From assembly GCA_022566435.1 (NCBI GenBank), contig JADFIX010000372.1, forward strand, positions 1 to 5,201: DNA of 5,201 bases. The letters are read 5' to 3'. Shown one piece after another: positions 5,151-5,201 of this stretch; position 1 is the stretch's first letter; each line of letters begins with the position of its first letter. This DNA comes from Planctomycetota bacterium (GTDB lineage: Bacteria > Planctomycetota > Phycisphaerae > UBA1845). The translations under genes were made by a program, and so were the position numbers. Below the pieces are notes generated by a model that searched no databases, had not been told where the DNA came from, and saw only the letters and a list, made by a program, of their open reading frames with translations.

Positions 5151-5201
5151 GAAACCCAACCCGCGTCGAATCGATGCCCGCGAAGGCGAATTTCACGTCA
5201 C

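Larger units (their letters stand above)
4725..5201. other. Right-hand intergenic region without a convincing gene
   Basis: This 477-bp stretch upstream of the sulfotransferase contains copy 2 of the conserved block, several hairpins and a CTTTGTGG repeat. Small stems include CGTGGT-TGTTCTC-ACCACG near 5050 and GCTGC-GGC-GCAGC (4933-4945), the latter nested in TCGGCT/AGCCGA (4918-4923 and 4943-4948). I see no tRNA or rRNA. A 74-codon minus-strand frame here (5067 to 4843) runs through the conserved block and is not protein-like. A plus-strand frame from 5091 stays open to the edge but is built on the repeat. Confidence 0.6.

Noticed and set aside
5091..5201. Plus-strand frame from ATG 5091 (MEVPVPKRLLLSLWLGAFVV...) open to the edge, with GAGGA 9 nt upstream
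   Set aside because: The apparent signal peptide is encoded by the CTTTGTGG repeat, and the following codons are Arg-rich and not protein-like. It cannot be settled without sequence beyond 5201.
1..5201. CRISPR array or phage-defence system
   Set aside because: There are no regularly spaced direct repeats and no defence-type domains. The only long repeat is the pair of upstream blocks about 3 kb apart.

Overview
The window most likely comes from a planctomycete, probably of the Phycisphaerae or a related lineage. Three observations support this: a two-repeat, dockerin-like Asp-rich tail with a bridging Cys pair on an exported protein; a sulfatase-fold protein beside a sulfotransferase; and moderately GC-rich DNA with long, repeat-bearing intergenic spacers. 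This is family-level pattern recognition and is not backed by a search.

Layout from left to right. (1) A minus-strand unit occupies 1-1620. A 499-residue protein of the alkaline phosphatase/sulfatase fold (1620 to 121) is followed by the first 41 codons of a GT4-like glycosyltransferase, whose ATG overlaps the sulfatase-fold stop codon in an ATGA junction; that gene runs off the left edge. (2) A 498-bp divergent spacer (1621-2118) holds a leader hairpin, a cloverleaf-like inverted repeat at 1704-1790 and the first copy of a roughly 74-bp conserved block at 1815-1888. (3) A plus-strand gene (2119-3828) encodes an exported protein with the C-terminal core of the N,N-dimethylformamidase large subunit and a dockerin-like tail. 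(4) Convergent to it, 50 bp away, lies a minus-strand family 2 sulfotransferase (3879-4724). (5) The right-hand 477 bp have no convincing gene. They hold the second copy of the conserved block (4821-4893), a GC-rich imperfect hairpin and a short CTTTGTGG-type dispersed repeat.

How the genes may work together (inference): a glycosyltransferase, a sulfotransferase and a phosphatase/sulfatase-fold enzyme without the formylglycine cysteine suggest synthesis and decoration of a sulfated or otherwise substituted surface glycan. The exported dimethylformamidase-like protein keeps the residues I expect for the mononuclear iron site and could act on an amide at the cell surface or outside the cell; its substrate cannot be read from sequence. 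The most unusual non-coding signal is the block repeated upstream of both minus-strand transcription units, in the same orientation and with largely preserved internal spacing. It looks like a shared promoter, operator or leader element.
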